Part shown: piece by piece, positions 1 through 10,687 of the stretch | How positions within the stretch are numbered: the stretch's first letter is position 1 | Layout: every line of letters begins with the position of its first letter | From: Linnemannia schmuckeri | Lineage: Eukaryota > Mortierellomycota > Mortierellomycetes > Mortierellales > Mortierellaceae | Reading direction: 5' to 3' | Length of the DNA: 64,000 nucleotides | NCBI GenBank assembly: GCA_029449235.1 | Contig: JANATG010000003.1 | Coordinates: 992,001 to 1,056,000 of the forward strand | Translations under genes and position numbers: made by a program | The notes under the pieces: generated by a model | What the model saw: the letters and a program-made list of their open reading frames with translations, nothing else | What the model was told of the DNA's origin: nothing | The model's database searches: none

Positions 1-559
1 TTCCTCCAAGGTCGGCGATGGCGAGTTAATAGTTTCCATTACGAACGGATCCAGTATCCCGATACGATGCCGTTGAAGGAAACGATGGCTGGTGTAAAGT
101 TATGGCTGGATGGATTGATCGATGGGTTGTCAATAGCGATGGATGTGTCCATCGCCCTCTCTATCTCTGCACTACGCCATACTTCATGGTGACTGAGAAT
201 AAATTTGAAAGAAGGATCCAGCCAAGCCGGCCCTCCCTTCCTAATCAATCAACCCTGCTCGACGAATTTGGTGGCTGATTACCCTTAATCATTTTTTTTA
301 TCTCATTACTTTCAAGGTCCCTGAACTTTGCATCCAGCTCCAACAACAAGTGAGACGAAGCGCGACAAAAGATGCGGTCAAGAACAGCGTCGCGGCGTCG
401 TACAAACACTCAAGCACTCTCTTCCTCCTTCGCTATTAGCTTAGACTGCAAAGTCCCATCACCTACAGCATCCAACAACAAAAGCTCACCCAACCTCACA
501 GCGACACCCTTCAGATTGACCTCGGTCCAAGAGGAGCATTAAAACGCGGGCATAAGGAA

Positions 560-1184
560 CCCATAGGTTCCATTCAAGGTCGTCCACATAGGGATCCCAT
601 CCCACACCGCCACATTATCAATCCTCTTCGTCGTCAAGTGGCCCACTCGAAAGAAATGTCCGTAATGAAACGCACAGGTCAGCCGGATTGAAGAGTAACC
701 TTACCCAGAAACCAGGTCTTGATACATCCCTGATGGAAGCAATGGAAACACTTGAGCAGCTGCACAACCCTCTTATCTGAATCTTAGGGCAGCTTCATAG
801 AACGACGCTGATCACGACCGATAGTGAGAAGCGGGCCTGCGCAGATTGGACATGCTTCGGTTGCAAATCTCCATTGGTGGGTCTGATTGATGACTGCGAA
901 AAGAGGAGTGCCGAGGGATAGTTTGAGGAAGAGACGAGCATGTCGACTTCAAGTTTCTCGATCTCGGCTTGCCTCTGCTCGAGGTTGAAGAGCACGGTTC
1001 CGAACCGACTTGATAGTCCTTGGATCTGGCTGTAACCATTGGCCTCCAGAATGGATAGAACTGAGGGTTTATGGACGATAGCAGAAAGAAAGAAGGAACG
1101 CGTCCTGTTCCCTTCTGTGTGCGGTGCCTGTGCGCAGTTACTACAGTTCAGCCATTTTTTTCCATTTCCACTACCAGTGACCAT
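560..1184 (-). pseudogene. Broken RING-H2 finger gene remnant
   Basis: On the minus strand the DNA from about 1180 down to 710 reads as protein only if the frame is switched. One frame (about 1130-920) gives a helical, charged stretch. A second frame (about 915-715) gives CPIC near 850, then CFHCFHQGCIKTWF near 730-755, which fits the C-x-H-x2-H-x2-C core of a RING-H2 finger. A stop codon (TAA near 788) lies between these two motifs in that frame. The final C-x2-C pair is not seen: after the GG|GTAAGG donor-like site near 716 the frame degenerates. RING-H2 proteins are usually E3 ubiquitin ligases, but the family cannot be assigned here. The frame changes and stop favour a pseudogene; sequencing errors or missed small introns are the alternative. 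Confidence 0.45.
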
Positions 1185-1405
1185 CTTTTATCCTTCGCTC
1201 TTGCTTCTTCGCCTCATACACATACATACACACTCACTTACACTCACCACAGGTGCTGATCACACTCCTTTTTTCCTTCTGCATCCACACGCCAGTCTTA
1301 CGCTTTCATCCTTACCTCAGCCTCACCTCATCCACCTCTGCTCATATTCCACAAAAGCCTTTTTATTCAATTCCACTCTCCACCAAGTCACCACACTTTA
1401 CCAGA

Positions 1406-2038
1406 ATGGACGCATCCCATGTATTCGCAGCACAACTCCTCGACACCCTCCCCGAGCCAGAAATCGCAGAGATTCAACGGCGACAAGCACACATGTAGTA
1501 AACCCTACAACAACATCGCATTCACTCTTCCTTGCTCTCTTGGAATGAAGGGAACTCCCCGACAGGGACTGACAAAACAAAAAAACGTCTTTTTCACACT
1601 CACACCACTGTTGTTCGGGGAACATGGATATGTAGGAGCGCGTCACTACAAAAGGCAAGCTCGTCGCTCTCGGCCCTGAACGAGTTCTCGGCCGTCAAGT
1701 GGGCAGACCTCCACCCCAAGTTTGAAACACATACGAAACTCATAAAGGAACTTCAATCCGACCTTGACCATGTCTTTCGCAAAATACGGTACTCCCTACA
1801 CCTCCTGTCGCCTTGTTTGTTTGAGTAGTAAATGGTGTAAATTTGTCACTAACTGTGGACCTTCAATTCCAACGATGACAGAACTATCAAGGCCAAGTTG
1901 AACCTGCCCAACATGGACGACGGCGGTGAGGGCGACGAGAATGAGAATAACAGCGACGAAGGAGACGCACGAGTCGGGACAACAGAGGAACAAGCAAGCG
2001 ATTCCTTACCTAGTTCGCACGACCCACTTGCATCGTAA
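1406..2038 (+). CDS. KXD1: KxDL-domain protein, BORC/BLOC-1-like subunit Kxd1
   Basis: Three exons, 1406-1494, 1636-1788 and 1882-2038, splice in frame with GT-AG borders to 132 residues, ending in TAA. The N-terminal helix (DASHVFAAQLLDTL) and the central helix (SALNEFSAVKWADLHPKFE, then HTKLIKELQSDLDHVFRKIR) match the KxDL family. In that family the protein is a coiled-coil subunit of the BLOC-1/BORC complexes that govern endosome and lysosome (vacuole) identity and positioning. The C-terminal 45 residues are acidic (DDGGEGDENENN) and look disordered. The start was chosen as the ATG directly before the conserved helix, downstream of a CT/AC-rich leader at 1190-1400. The gene converges with AUR1, leaving about 200 bp between their ends. 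The family call is firm; the complex assignment is by family knowledge. Confidence 0.9.
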
Positions 2039-2241
2039 TAAAAAACAATAACAACAAAAATAAAAGCAGGTAATACAGTACTGCCAGTGTGAAGTGGTCG
2101 TACATGGTGCACAACGAGTTTTTTTTTGTTGTTATTTTGTTTGCAAAAGTAGGGATAAATTAGGTGGCGACTATGATACAATAAAGTTGAGTAATGTAGA
2201 GTAGAGTAGAGAATAAAATGGAAAAAGGGAACCGATTTCGT

Positions 2242-4915
2242 TTAAAACGCGGCTCCAGAACGATGGCCGGTCGAAGTGCGAGGGGACTGGGCAGGCGTGC
2301 TCTTAGGAGAGCCTTTGGGCGAAGTCCGAGGAGAGTTGATAGTTGTCAAGACCTCGACCCACGATTCATATCCTTGCCATCCGCCCCAGGACTGTCGATT
2401 GCTGTTTTTTTGTAGCACCGTTGTAGACGAACGTTTCCTTTGTGACCAAGATGAAACTGTTGCAGACGACGATGTCGAGGCTGAAGAGTGGTCGCTGCCT
2501 GTTGGTGATGAGGGCTCTGAATGGACTTGACGCGCTTCGGCGATATCCAGCTCAGACAAGGTTGGCATAGTGACGACCACACTACTCATCTCAATTGTGT
2601 CCACCTGCATGCTGTATCCATGTGCAAAGCTTCCAGTTGCCTGATGGTCAGCAGACGACGCTGAGGACTCAAAGACATCCCTTTCTTCCGAGAGTCGGCC
2701 AAGTTGCCATGCAGCCACGTCCTTGTTCCCGCCAAGCATGCTGCTCCTCCTGCTGCTCCTGCCGACATCGCTGACATTGTTCTCCTGGACATCATCATCC
2801 TCGTTTTCTTCCTCATCTCCTTGGTCCATCTCGTCCAAGTCGGGATGGTCCTGTAAAAATGTCTGCTTCTCCTGAGGATGGACGGCGTCAGAGTCATACA
2901 TGCCTCCCTTCCCTTTCTCCTGCCTTTCCAGATCAAAGGTCGTCGTGGGCATCAACGTGGGCAAGAAATAAGATCCCAACCAAAAGGCAACGACGGCATA
3001 GGCTCCTCCTCCGACCAAGTCGACGACATAGTGGTGTCCGAGATACATGGTTGCCCACCAGATCCAAAACACGTAGAGGACAGCAAAGGGGATGGCACGA
3101 GGTCCAAAGATATAGACGAGGAAGAAGGCCAGTTGCCAGGCATCGGCCGAGTGTAGCGAGGGGAATGCGCCAAAGACGAGGGGTGAGGCAGTGAAGGTCG
3201 TCTTGTACATCTCAACGCCCAAGATATCGTCCACGCGTGCCAATCCACCAGGATCGCCTGGCATAGAATAGGTTGCTGGTTCAAGACCTCCATACCTTGT
3301 CTCGTACCCTAAAAAAACAATGGATACACCAAAGGAAAAGGGAATGAAGAATGTTGTTAAAAAAGGGTCAGTTATTTGGTGACTGGAACTTGTGATTGAG
3401 AGAGAAGGGAAGAAAGGAATGGAAAACAAAGTTGAGTGTATGAAAATATGAGCAATGACAAGGTAGGGGATGTATATTTTCCAAAAGGAGATTAATGCGC
3501 TGTTGGACCCCTGGATGAGAGAAGAGAGGGAGGCCGAGAGCACGAAGAAGCAGAAAAAGGGAAACAACTATATTCCGCGATTGTGGATGCATGGTCCTTG
3601 TGTACTCATCCACTCGCTTACTCTTGATAAATTCACCCACAATGAGCGAAAGAGATGGATAGGTTGGACAGTCGTATCGAAATGCTACTACTGCTGCTAC
3701 TATTTGCTGAGTCCATTCATTCATTCATTCATTCAAACATCAACCTGACCAGGTTTGATTTCACTCCTGACTCTTTTCCCTTTTCTTGTTCTTTCTTCAA
3801 CTAACAACAATGTAAATAGAGGGGCTTGACAAAGACATATATACCACGAAACACAGAAGAGAATGTTGGCGTCAAAGGGAAAGGGAAAGGCAAAGGGAAC
3901 AATTGGGCGATGACGGCTGGTAGAGAGTGGAAAGAAAGGCGAGTTTGCCACTGCCAAGACCAATTGGGTCGAAGATGGTGTGGCAAGCAACAATAAAAAA
4001 AGAAAAAAAAGAAAAAAAAGAAAAGAGAAAAGACAGGAAAAGAGCAGACAACAAACAAATAAGCAGCAAAGAAATGCGTCGAAGGAGGACAAAAGGAAAA
4101 ACTTTCAACGAACGACCAACCATGACCCAGGCGGCTATGCATACAAAAATCTATTTCCATCACGCATTTGTTGCCTTTTCTTGTCGTTACCCGGTGTTCT
4201 CTTTTCTTTTCTTCCCTTATTTCTATCCCTCCTTCTTTGTTCTCGCTTTTCTTGTTCCTTTCTTCGTTAGTCCGAAAAACAAGGAAGCAAGGCTGTAGGA
4301 AAAAAGAGGCTTACATGGAGGGGCGCAGGGGAAGAAGATCTGGGTGAGGACACCAGCCACATTCATGTAACCAAAGGTCCTTGCAAAGACAGGAAGAGTG
4401 CCTGGAGGACCGAAGCAAACAATCAAGATTGCAGTGACAATGGGCAACACATAATGAAGAACACCGTAGGGGATCCAGCCAAGAATGTCCTTGAAGGGAG
4501 TCGTTGACTGAGCAAGCATTTCCGAGATGCTCCCCCCATAGAGGATGTTTTCGAGGGCAGGAAGAACCGAGGTGAAGATATGTGGTCTCCAGTCGGAGGG
4601 GATGAAACGGCAGCAATAGAAGAGGATCAGCCAGGAGGCCGGAGCAAAGAATGGTAGCATGAACAAGCGTGTTCTGCGGGGGATCAAGAGGGCGATGGCG
4701 ATGAGGGCGATAGGTAGTTTGAACCAGAGGGGTTTATCCATGATCCAGAAGCAGAAGGAGAAAAGGACAAAGAGGAAGAGGTACTGGAGGTCAAAGAGGG
4801 TGAAGTGATGTTGCTGGAGTGGTCGGAGTGTGGACGTCAGGGCGGATTTGACAGCCCTGTGGACCCTGCGGAATCGCCCTCGAGGAATAGGAGTAGGTGG
4901 ACTCGGCACCGCCAT
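2242..4915 (-). CDS. AUR1: Inositol phosphorylceramide synthase catalytic subunit (Aur1)
   Basis: Two exons on the minus strand, 4915-4315 and 3308-2242, join across an unusually long 1,006-bp GT-AG intron inside a Trp codon and give 555 residues. The product transfers phosphoinositol from phosphatidylinositol to ceramide in the Golgi. It is a fungus-specific step of sphingolipid synthesis and the target of aureobasidin A. Visible evidence: several hydrophobic segments, the family segment FFPCAPPWYETRYGGLE at the exon junction (about residue 193-209), and the PAP2-type motifs FGAFPSLHSADAW (about 247-259) and YLGHHYVVDLVGGG (about 293-306) carrying the catalytic His and Asp residues. The last 220 residues are acidic and Ser-rich, a longer tail than the yeast enzyme has. 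The plus strand is GA-rich at 5100-5550, so the leader side is CT-rich in the sense direction. Confidence 0.95.
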
Positions 4916-5342
4916 CGTCTCTTATGCTTATGTTAGATGAATGTTGTTTGACTGTTGTTGTATGGGGTATTGGTTGTGGTGGTAGTGTGGTATCCAGAGA
5001 CGGTGATAGATATAATAAAGGCTAGTTGGTTGCTGCGTGAGGGAGAGAGAGTTTCGCCCAAAGGATCTCGCCCTTTTAGTCAGACAAAGAACACGTTGCA
5101 GTGTTGAATGTCAGGGCTGAGCAGTGGTGAGAGTTGGAGGGAAGGAAGGCAAGTCGTGTGAAGTGAAGAAGAGAAGGTGGTGAAGGGTAGTGAATAAGGA
5201 AAGAGATGGAGGTGTGAAAGAGAGAGGAAAGTGAACGAGAAAACAAAGAGAGAGAGAGAAAAGGAAAAGGAGAGGCAAAAGGAAAAGGAGAGGCAAAAGG
5301 AAAGACAGAGGGGAAACAACAGTGGAAGAGAGAGTGAGAGAG

Positions 5343-5373
<31 letters not shown>

Positions 5374-8300
5374 GAGAAGGAAACGGTGAGAGTGGAGGGA
5401 GGTGAATATAAAAGAGAAGTGACGAAGGTGGTAGTGATGACAGCGATAAAGAGCAACAGTGAAGAAGAAAAAGAAGAAGTAAAAGAGAAAAGAGAAAAGA
5501 GAAAGAAGAAGAAAGAAAGGAAGGAAAACAAGGAACAACTCTTTATGTTTGTCAATGGGTGAGCATTGGACACTTGAAATAGCAAACAAACCCCTTCCAC
5601 GGGTCAACTTTTCATCTCTCGGCCATTCAATTGCGCTTATTCAGTCGTAATAATAGTCAATAGTTGGTGAATTACAAAAACCAGTTCTCCTCTCTTGACT
5701 CTGCACACGACTCGAACCTTGGTCACACACACACAGACTCACTCACTCTCTCACTCGCACTCTTAGTTAAAACCACTTGAAGCGACCCCTCATCACCAGC
5801 ATCATTTCTTAACCCCCTTTCTCTCCTCTTCCTTCTAGACATCGCTTTTACCTACTTGTCGACCCCTTTCCTTGCATGCCCGTCTACTCACTCCTTCATA
5901 AACAACAAGCATGACAGATACCTCTCACACTCTCAACCCCATCCCAACAATAACTGCAAATTTGAAATTTCCCCTAAGTAATAACAAAAGGAAAGGAGGC
6001 TCAGTTGAAACCGAACGCGTATCCGATTACAGCGACCCTATTCTCAGTCCATCAAGCGCCAGGAAAGTTATCTAGACTCCTTTTCTCCATTCTCCAATTC
6101 CCCAATTCCTCAGTACCAAAACCCCATCCACTCTCAGAAACATATATAGACAGCATGTTAGCCGCAAGAGCTTTGTAATATTCGCAAAGCTTGCATCCAT
6201 CTGCATCTTCGCCCACCGCCCGTCCATGCAACAGCCTGGTGTTCGATCATATATTGACCGGTAGGAATCTAACCGTGAGAGTTGAAATCAGTTTTTGTTC
6301 GCTGTTTTGTTGCTCCGCACTCTTAGCCTCACCCATTCTCCTATTTTTTTTTTATTTTTTCCTCGTTTCCTGGGTAAAAGATCACTAAACAGAGCTAAAT
6401 GATGCAACAGCCATTTCCCATCTCATTGAAAGTGCAGCTTCTCCCTTCTATCTTATTCTTTTTTTTTTTTGTCTAGTTTGAACAGTTCGCAAGGAATGTC
6501 CATTAGATCCTGTTCGAGAACAACGACTGACTGTGCAACAAAAGATCGTGCATACACGCGTGCAAACGAAGGAACGTCTCAGGATCATAAAATAACACTT
6601 GGCAGGCTATGTTTTTTTTTTTTTTTTTTTTTTTTTTTTTGGTTAGCTCCCTTGTTGTTGTTTTTCCTGTTTGCGCAATCCGCTACGCTTTGTCTTGGAT
6701 GCCAAGTCTGGTTACGTGGACACAGAGCCATAGAAAGAAAAAGAAAGGGAAAAGAACAACAGTCGGGGTCTGCGGAATAAAAGGGAAAAAGGAAACTGTA
6801 AAAAAACCTGCGCGGCATTTTATTAGACCCGAAGAAAACATCAAAAAAATGAGAGAAAAAAAGCACTTATGGAAGTGGAGGTAAGCGAGCAAACAAAACA
6901 AAACAGAGTGTAAACAACAAACAACACGTATTTGATCAACAGTAGGACATGTACTCCGGAGGTAAAAAACGACAGAAGACGAAAAAAAAAAGGTCCGTGT
7001 CGGTGAGATTGACATGGGATAGTCATGCTGGCGGTGATCTATCCAATCCGTCGTACGCAGTAGGTCGACATCATGCATTGAGGGTTTGTTGTTGTTGTTT
7101 CTGCGTGTCCTCCCTCCTTGAGCTGGGACCTCCTTTCCAACTATCCATGCGGATTTTTATTTTCCGCGTACCACGTCTTTTCTCTGTTTCTGCGCATTGC
7201 TCGCTCGATTGAAGTAAACACCCCTGTCTCTACGAAGGGAGAGAGAAGGGGAAGAAAATGAGGGGTAGGTAAAAGCATTCGCGCAGTTGCATTTAAGGAA
7301 GAACAATAGGCATGAGAGGACGAGGAATAGAAGAAAAGATGGGCGTTGGGAAGGAAGAAGCCAGAACAGAAGCGGTGAAAAAGTCAGGGATCGAGCTGGA
7401 AATGGAGTAGAGGTAGAAAGCAAGTTTTAGCTTGTGGTTGTATGTTGTTCGTGTCCGTGTTTGTGTACAAAAGGAGGGATGTAAAAAGAGTGAAGGAAGA
7501 GAGCTAAGAGCAATACTCATCCATGGGAGATGGTTTGTTCAGTGCCGGTACACTTGATAACTTGCTTGACTAGACTCCTTTCTTCCTCTTGTCCCTCAAT
7601 GTTTACAACAGCATCTCCATTGTCGTAGTCACCTCACTCACTCTTATGTCTCCAATCTCCAATGTGGAGATGGACAATCAACAACCAATTTCATAAACAA
7701 CGGCAAACAAAAAATACTAACAACAACAAATATTCACAAATGAAAGATCCATAGCGAACAAGAACATACAAAAACATCCCCACACGAGCAAGAAAACGCC
7801 AAACATGGCCAGCCGAGTAAACATCAAGCCAAAAGAATCGCACACTATCCCATCCAACTCAGACCGCCAAGGTTTATAGCTTCCATTCGTCAACAAACAA
7901 AACTCGTCAATGTACCTGGTGGATGACTACGAGTTGCCGGATATTTCTTAGTGCCGAGAGGGAATCGGGAACGAGGGGTTGAACCCTTTGGTAACCACAC
8001 TAAACTTTTTTGCCATCTTCTCTCTCATATCTTTTCCTTCCAAATGGCCTCGGCCATTCCTTGCGCTTGCGCCTGTGCTTATATTCACTTCATCTCTCAC
8101 GCGGTCTATCTCTTTCGCAAAATAGCCTTCAAGATAACCGTGCAGCCCTTCTTCTCCACCTTTTAGGAGCTACCATGCCCAACTCTCAATCCTGTCTTTA
8201 TCTTTTAGCTTGTTTTCTTTTTGCGCCCAAGAGGTAAGCGGGGATATGGACAAGGCCAGCCCTTCTAGTCTCTTCATTTACCAGATAAAAAAAAACCGGT

Positions 8301-8863
8301 TATTTCGGAGGGAGAAAAAACCTGTTCCAATCGATGGGTTTTTGCTTTCTTTTTTTTTCTTTCGCATTAACTTACTCTTGGAAGCTCTCAATTTTGAGAG
8401 GCAGGAAATGCGAGCAAGTCTAGGAAGGCAGGGTACGAATTGTGCCACGGTAAAATATGAAGGCTTGGTTGACAGAAATATATATATATATATAAAGCAC
8501 CCTTAACCGCTAAAAAATCGTAAATCCCTTTCGTCCTATTCTTAATGCAACATCAACGCGGTGCCTTGCACGGATGACTTCTGGCATTTAAGTGCTGAAA
8601 GCGACACATGCACACACAAAAGACAGATATCCAAGCAGGAAAACTTGTAAAACGATACCATACTAAGAGAAAAGCAACCAAGGCCACATTCCATGTACCC
8701 AGAAATAGGAATTTTAACGCCGCGCTAGTGGCGGATCTAAGTCGTTCCTTCCACTAGCGTAAATGCCAATTCAGTGAAAAACATATCTGTTGTTTATGGT
8801 ATTTTTTATTCATTTTTTTTTTAAAAAAATGTTGGCAAAGAACGATGGTAAGGAAGTACTCCT
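4916..8863. other. Intergenic region upstream of AUR1, low-complexity rich
   Basis: Nearly 4 kb with no conserved gene. It holds a long purine-rich (GA) block on the plus strand at about 5100-5550, a CA/CT-rich block on the plus strand at 5715-5900, a T29 run at 6612-6640, and an (AT)n microsatellite at about 8476-8494. Open frames here are Phe/Leu/Ser or Arg/Glu/Lys-rich products of those tracts and are not believed. The only coding candidate is at 5911-6260 (listed separately). Confidence 0.6.
5911..6260 (+). CDS. Possible short spliced gene, 5' part only resolved
   Basis: An ATG at 5911 follows a CA/CT-rich leader like the one in front of KXD1. It opens a 52-codon exon (5911-6066) of ordinary composition. 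A GT at 6067 and an AG at 6152-6153 would join it in frame to 6154-6260, which reads HVSRKSFVIFAKLASICIF and continues to a GTAGGA donor-like site at 6261. A third coding stretch may lie at 6485-6590 after a CTAG acceptor-like site, but its frame is not settled. I do not recognise the product. The first donor (GTTATC) is weak. It would be divergent from AUR1 across about 1 kb. It could equally be non-coding transcript sequence. Confidence 0.25.
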
Positions 8864-10687
8864 TTAAGAGGAATCTCCATGGCCACTATCGCGCCTCGGA
8901 GGATTTTTCTCGCGCAACAGTCCAGCCGCCTCCGCATCCATCCCCTTCATCGTCGTCACAGATGTCGAAGAAGGATCAACGATCAGATAAACTTGTTCGT
9001 CATGCAAAGGTGGTGGTAACATGAATTCGGGGATCGAAATCTTGCGCTCATGATGCAGATGATGATGACGGGACGAAGAAACAGCTCGAGGATGATGCAC
9101 CACATCTCCACCCGGTAATGTTGTCGATCCAAAGAATTGTTTGCGGACCGGGTCTGAGGGCAGTTGGATCGTTGACAGTGGAGTGAAGACGGGTGAGGGT
9201 GGGGACACGATCGTCAGGTCAGAATTGTTCTCGCTTTCGTCATGTTGAACCATCAGTGGCTGCAGCATCCGATTCTGTTGTTGCCTCTGTCGAGCCAGTG
9301 TTCTTGCTGTCGAAGGGTGTTGATGCATACTCATGGCCTGTAGTCGAGATCGAATATGATGTTGATCCTGATCATCCTCGCTAAAGCTGCCTTCATCCTC
9401 CTCCGTCTCACCTTCATCATCCTCCATATATCCATCATCACTTCCAGGCCCACTCTCCTCATCCTCCTCCACGTCCGCATCGTTTCCAGAATGCTGTGAT
9501 CCCGATAGTGACGATGATCCTTTCCTGGAAGAGTTGGATAGACTAAACCGAACATTGGCCTCAACCTCAGGCGTTCCATCCAAGATCCGGCCGCTAAATG
9601 TACTGTCGTCCTCTAGCGAAAGCCCGATAGTGGTCGTGCTTGGGTCTGCTGTTGCCGTCGACATGAACACCTGACTGCCCTTGCCTCTCGAAACACCCTC
9701 CTCCTCCGTGACGGTTGGCAATGTCGACTCAAACACTGCAGAAGTTGGAGTCGTTGACACAGATAGTTTTCGCCCCAAAGTTGTAAACAAAGGTGTGAGG
9801 TCTGAGGTCATTCCTGCAGCCTTCCAGCATTCCTCTGTCACAGCCAAAGTAGTTGGATCCTTGTCAACCAAGACCCGAACGCGAACCTGACCCTTCCAAT
9901 CCAACGCCCGCAATATGTACAGTGTGCGGCCCTCCAGGCAGCACCATCGACCTCCCTCCCACACGACCGTCATGACGGGACACTCCTTGGCCATATCTCG
10001 CTGTCCTGCCTTGAGCGCCGCGATCGATTCCAGCACCTCGGGATCCTTCTCGAACCGATGCAATGACCCGTTATAGTGGATCTCGGACGTGTCCAGTGAA
10101 AGATAGCTGGGAACAGCTCCGCTCTCATTTGCACCCATAATGTGTTTCCAAACGTCCTGCTGTTCGCCGTCGTCCTGTGGAGAGTAGGGTGATGATAATG
10201 ACCTTGTTGTTGTTGCTACCGTTGAGGAAGTGGACGATGAGAATGTTGACGAAGATGTGGTAGTGTTGGTGGCTAGGTTTTCGAGCTTTGAGAATCCCGC
10301 TGCAGAAAGGTCGCCTAGAGGCAACGGCCTGGCACCGGGTCCCATTCCAAGAAGGACAAGTTCATCCGAAGGGTAATGAAGCGCCGTCAACGGACTTGGA
10401 TCGACAAAGCCTCCATCGCTACTGTTAAGGTGCTGCTGATCCTGTTGTGCAGAAGACTGCCGTGAGTGTGATTGGAGTAGTGCGGCGAGATTGTCGTCCT
10501 CTTGTTCGTCTTTGTCCTGTCTGTTGTCATCGATCTGTTTGCGGATATGGTATTGTCGGTAGAGATGGTATTCGTGGTATCGTCGGTCCTTGTGCTGTTC
10601 GAGGAACTCTGGCGGACTGATGAAGACGTAGATCCTTGTTAGGAGGACCAACGCTAGTGACACATAGATGACTGTCTCTGTTGCCAT
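8864..10687 (-). CDS. Unrecognised membrane-anchored acidic protein with ParB-like segment
   Basis: Single-exon gene of 607 residues. The start is the ATG at 10687; the open frame upstream is T/C-rich leader. Residues about 5-24 form one hydrophobic segment (YVSLALVLLTRIYVFIS), suggesting a signal anchor. Residues 25-70 are charged. Residues 140-165 are Ser/Thr-rich. Residues about 197-276 form the only compact region, with RFEKDPEVLESIAALKAG, then WEGGRWCCLEGRTLYILRAL and GQVRVRVLVDK. That layout, a helix followed by a 'value-of-name' beta segment, resembles the ParB-like fold seen in some eukaryotic proteins of unknown role. This is inference only. Residues about 405-445 are strongly acidic, and the C-terminal third is His/Gln/Ser-rich and disordered. 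No function is assigned. Confidence 0.75.
   Translation of the reverse strand: MATETVIYVSLALVLLTRIYVFISPPEFLEQHKDRRYHEYHLYRQYHIRKQIDDNRQDKDEQEDDNLAALLQSHSRQSSAQQDQQHLNSSDGGFVDPSPLTALHYPSDELVLLGMGPGARPLPLGDLSAAGFSKLENLATNTTTSSSTFSSSTSSTVATTTRSLSSPYSPQDDGEQQDVWKHIMGANESGAVPSYLSLDTSEIHYNGSLHRFEKDPEVLESIAALKAGQRDMAKECPVMTVVWEGGRWCCLEGRTLYILRALDWKGQVRVRVLVDKDPTTLAVTEECWKAAGMTSDLTPLFTTLGRKLSVSTTPTSAVFESTLPTVTEEEGVSRGKGSQVFMSTATADPSTTTIGLSLEDDSTFSGRILDGTPEVEANVRFSLSNSSRKGSSSLSGSQHSGNDADVEEDEESGPGSDDGYMEDDEGETEEDEGSFSEDDQDQHHIRSRLQAMSMHQHPSTARTLARQRQQQNRMLQPLMVQHDESENNSDLTIVSPPSPVFTPLSTIQLPSDPVRKQFFGSTTLPGGDVVHHPRAVSSSRHHHLHHERKISIPEFMLPPPLHDEQVYLIVDPSSTSVTTMKGMDAEAAGLLREKNPPRRDSGHGDSS

Noticed and set aside
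5076..5607. Long minus-strand frames rich in Phe, Leu and Ser
   Set aside because: They are translations of the GA-rich plus-strand tract in front of AUR1; composition is repetitive and all frames are open alike.
6585..6884. Frames running through the T29 tract
   Set aside because: They owe their length to poly-Phe or poly-Lys from the homopolymer.
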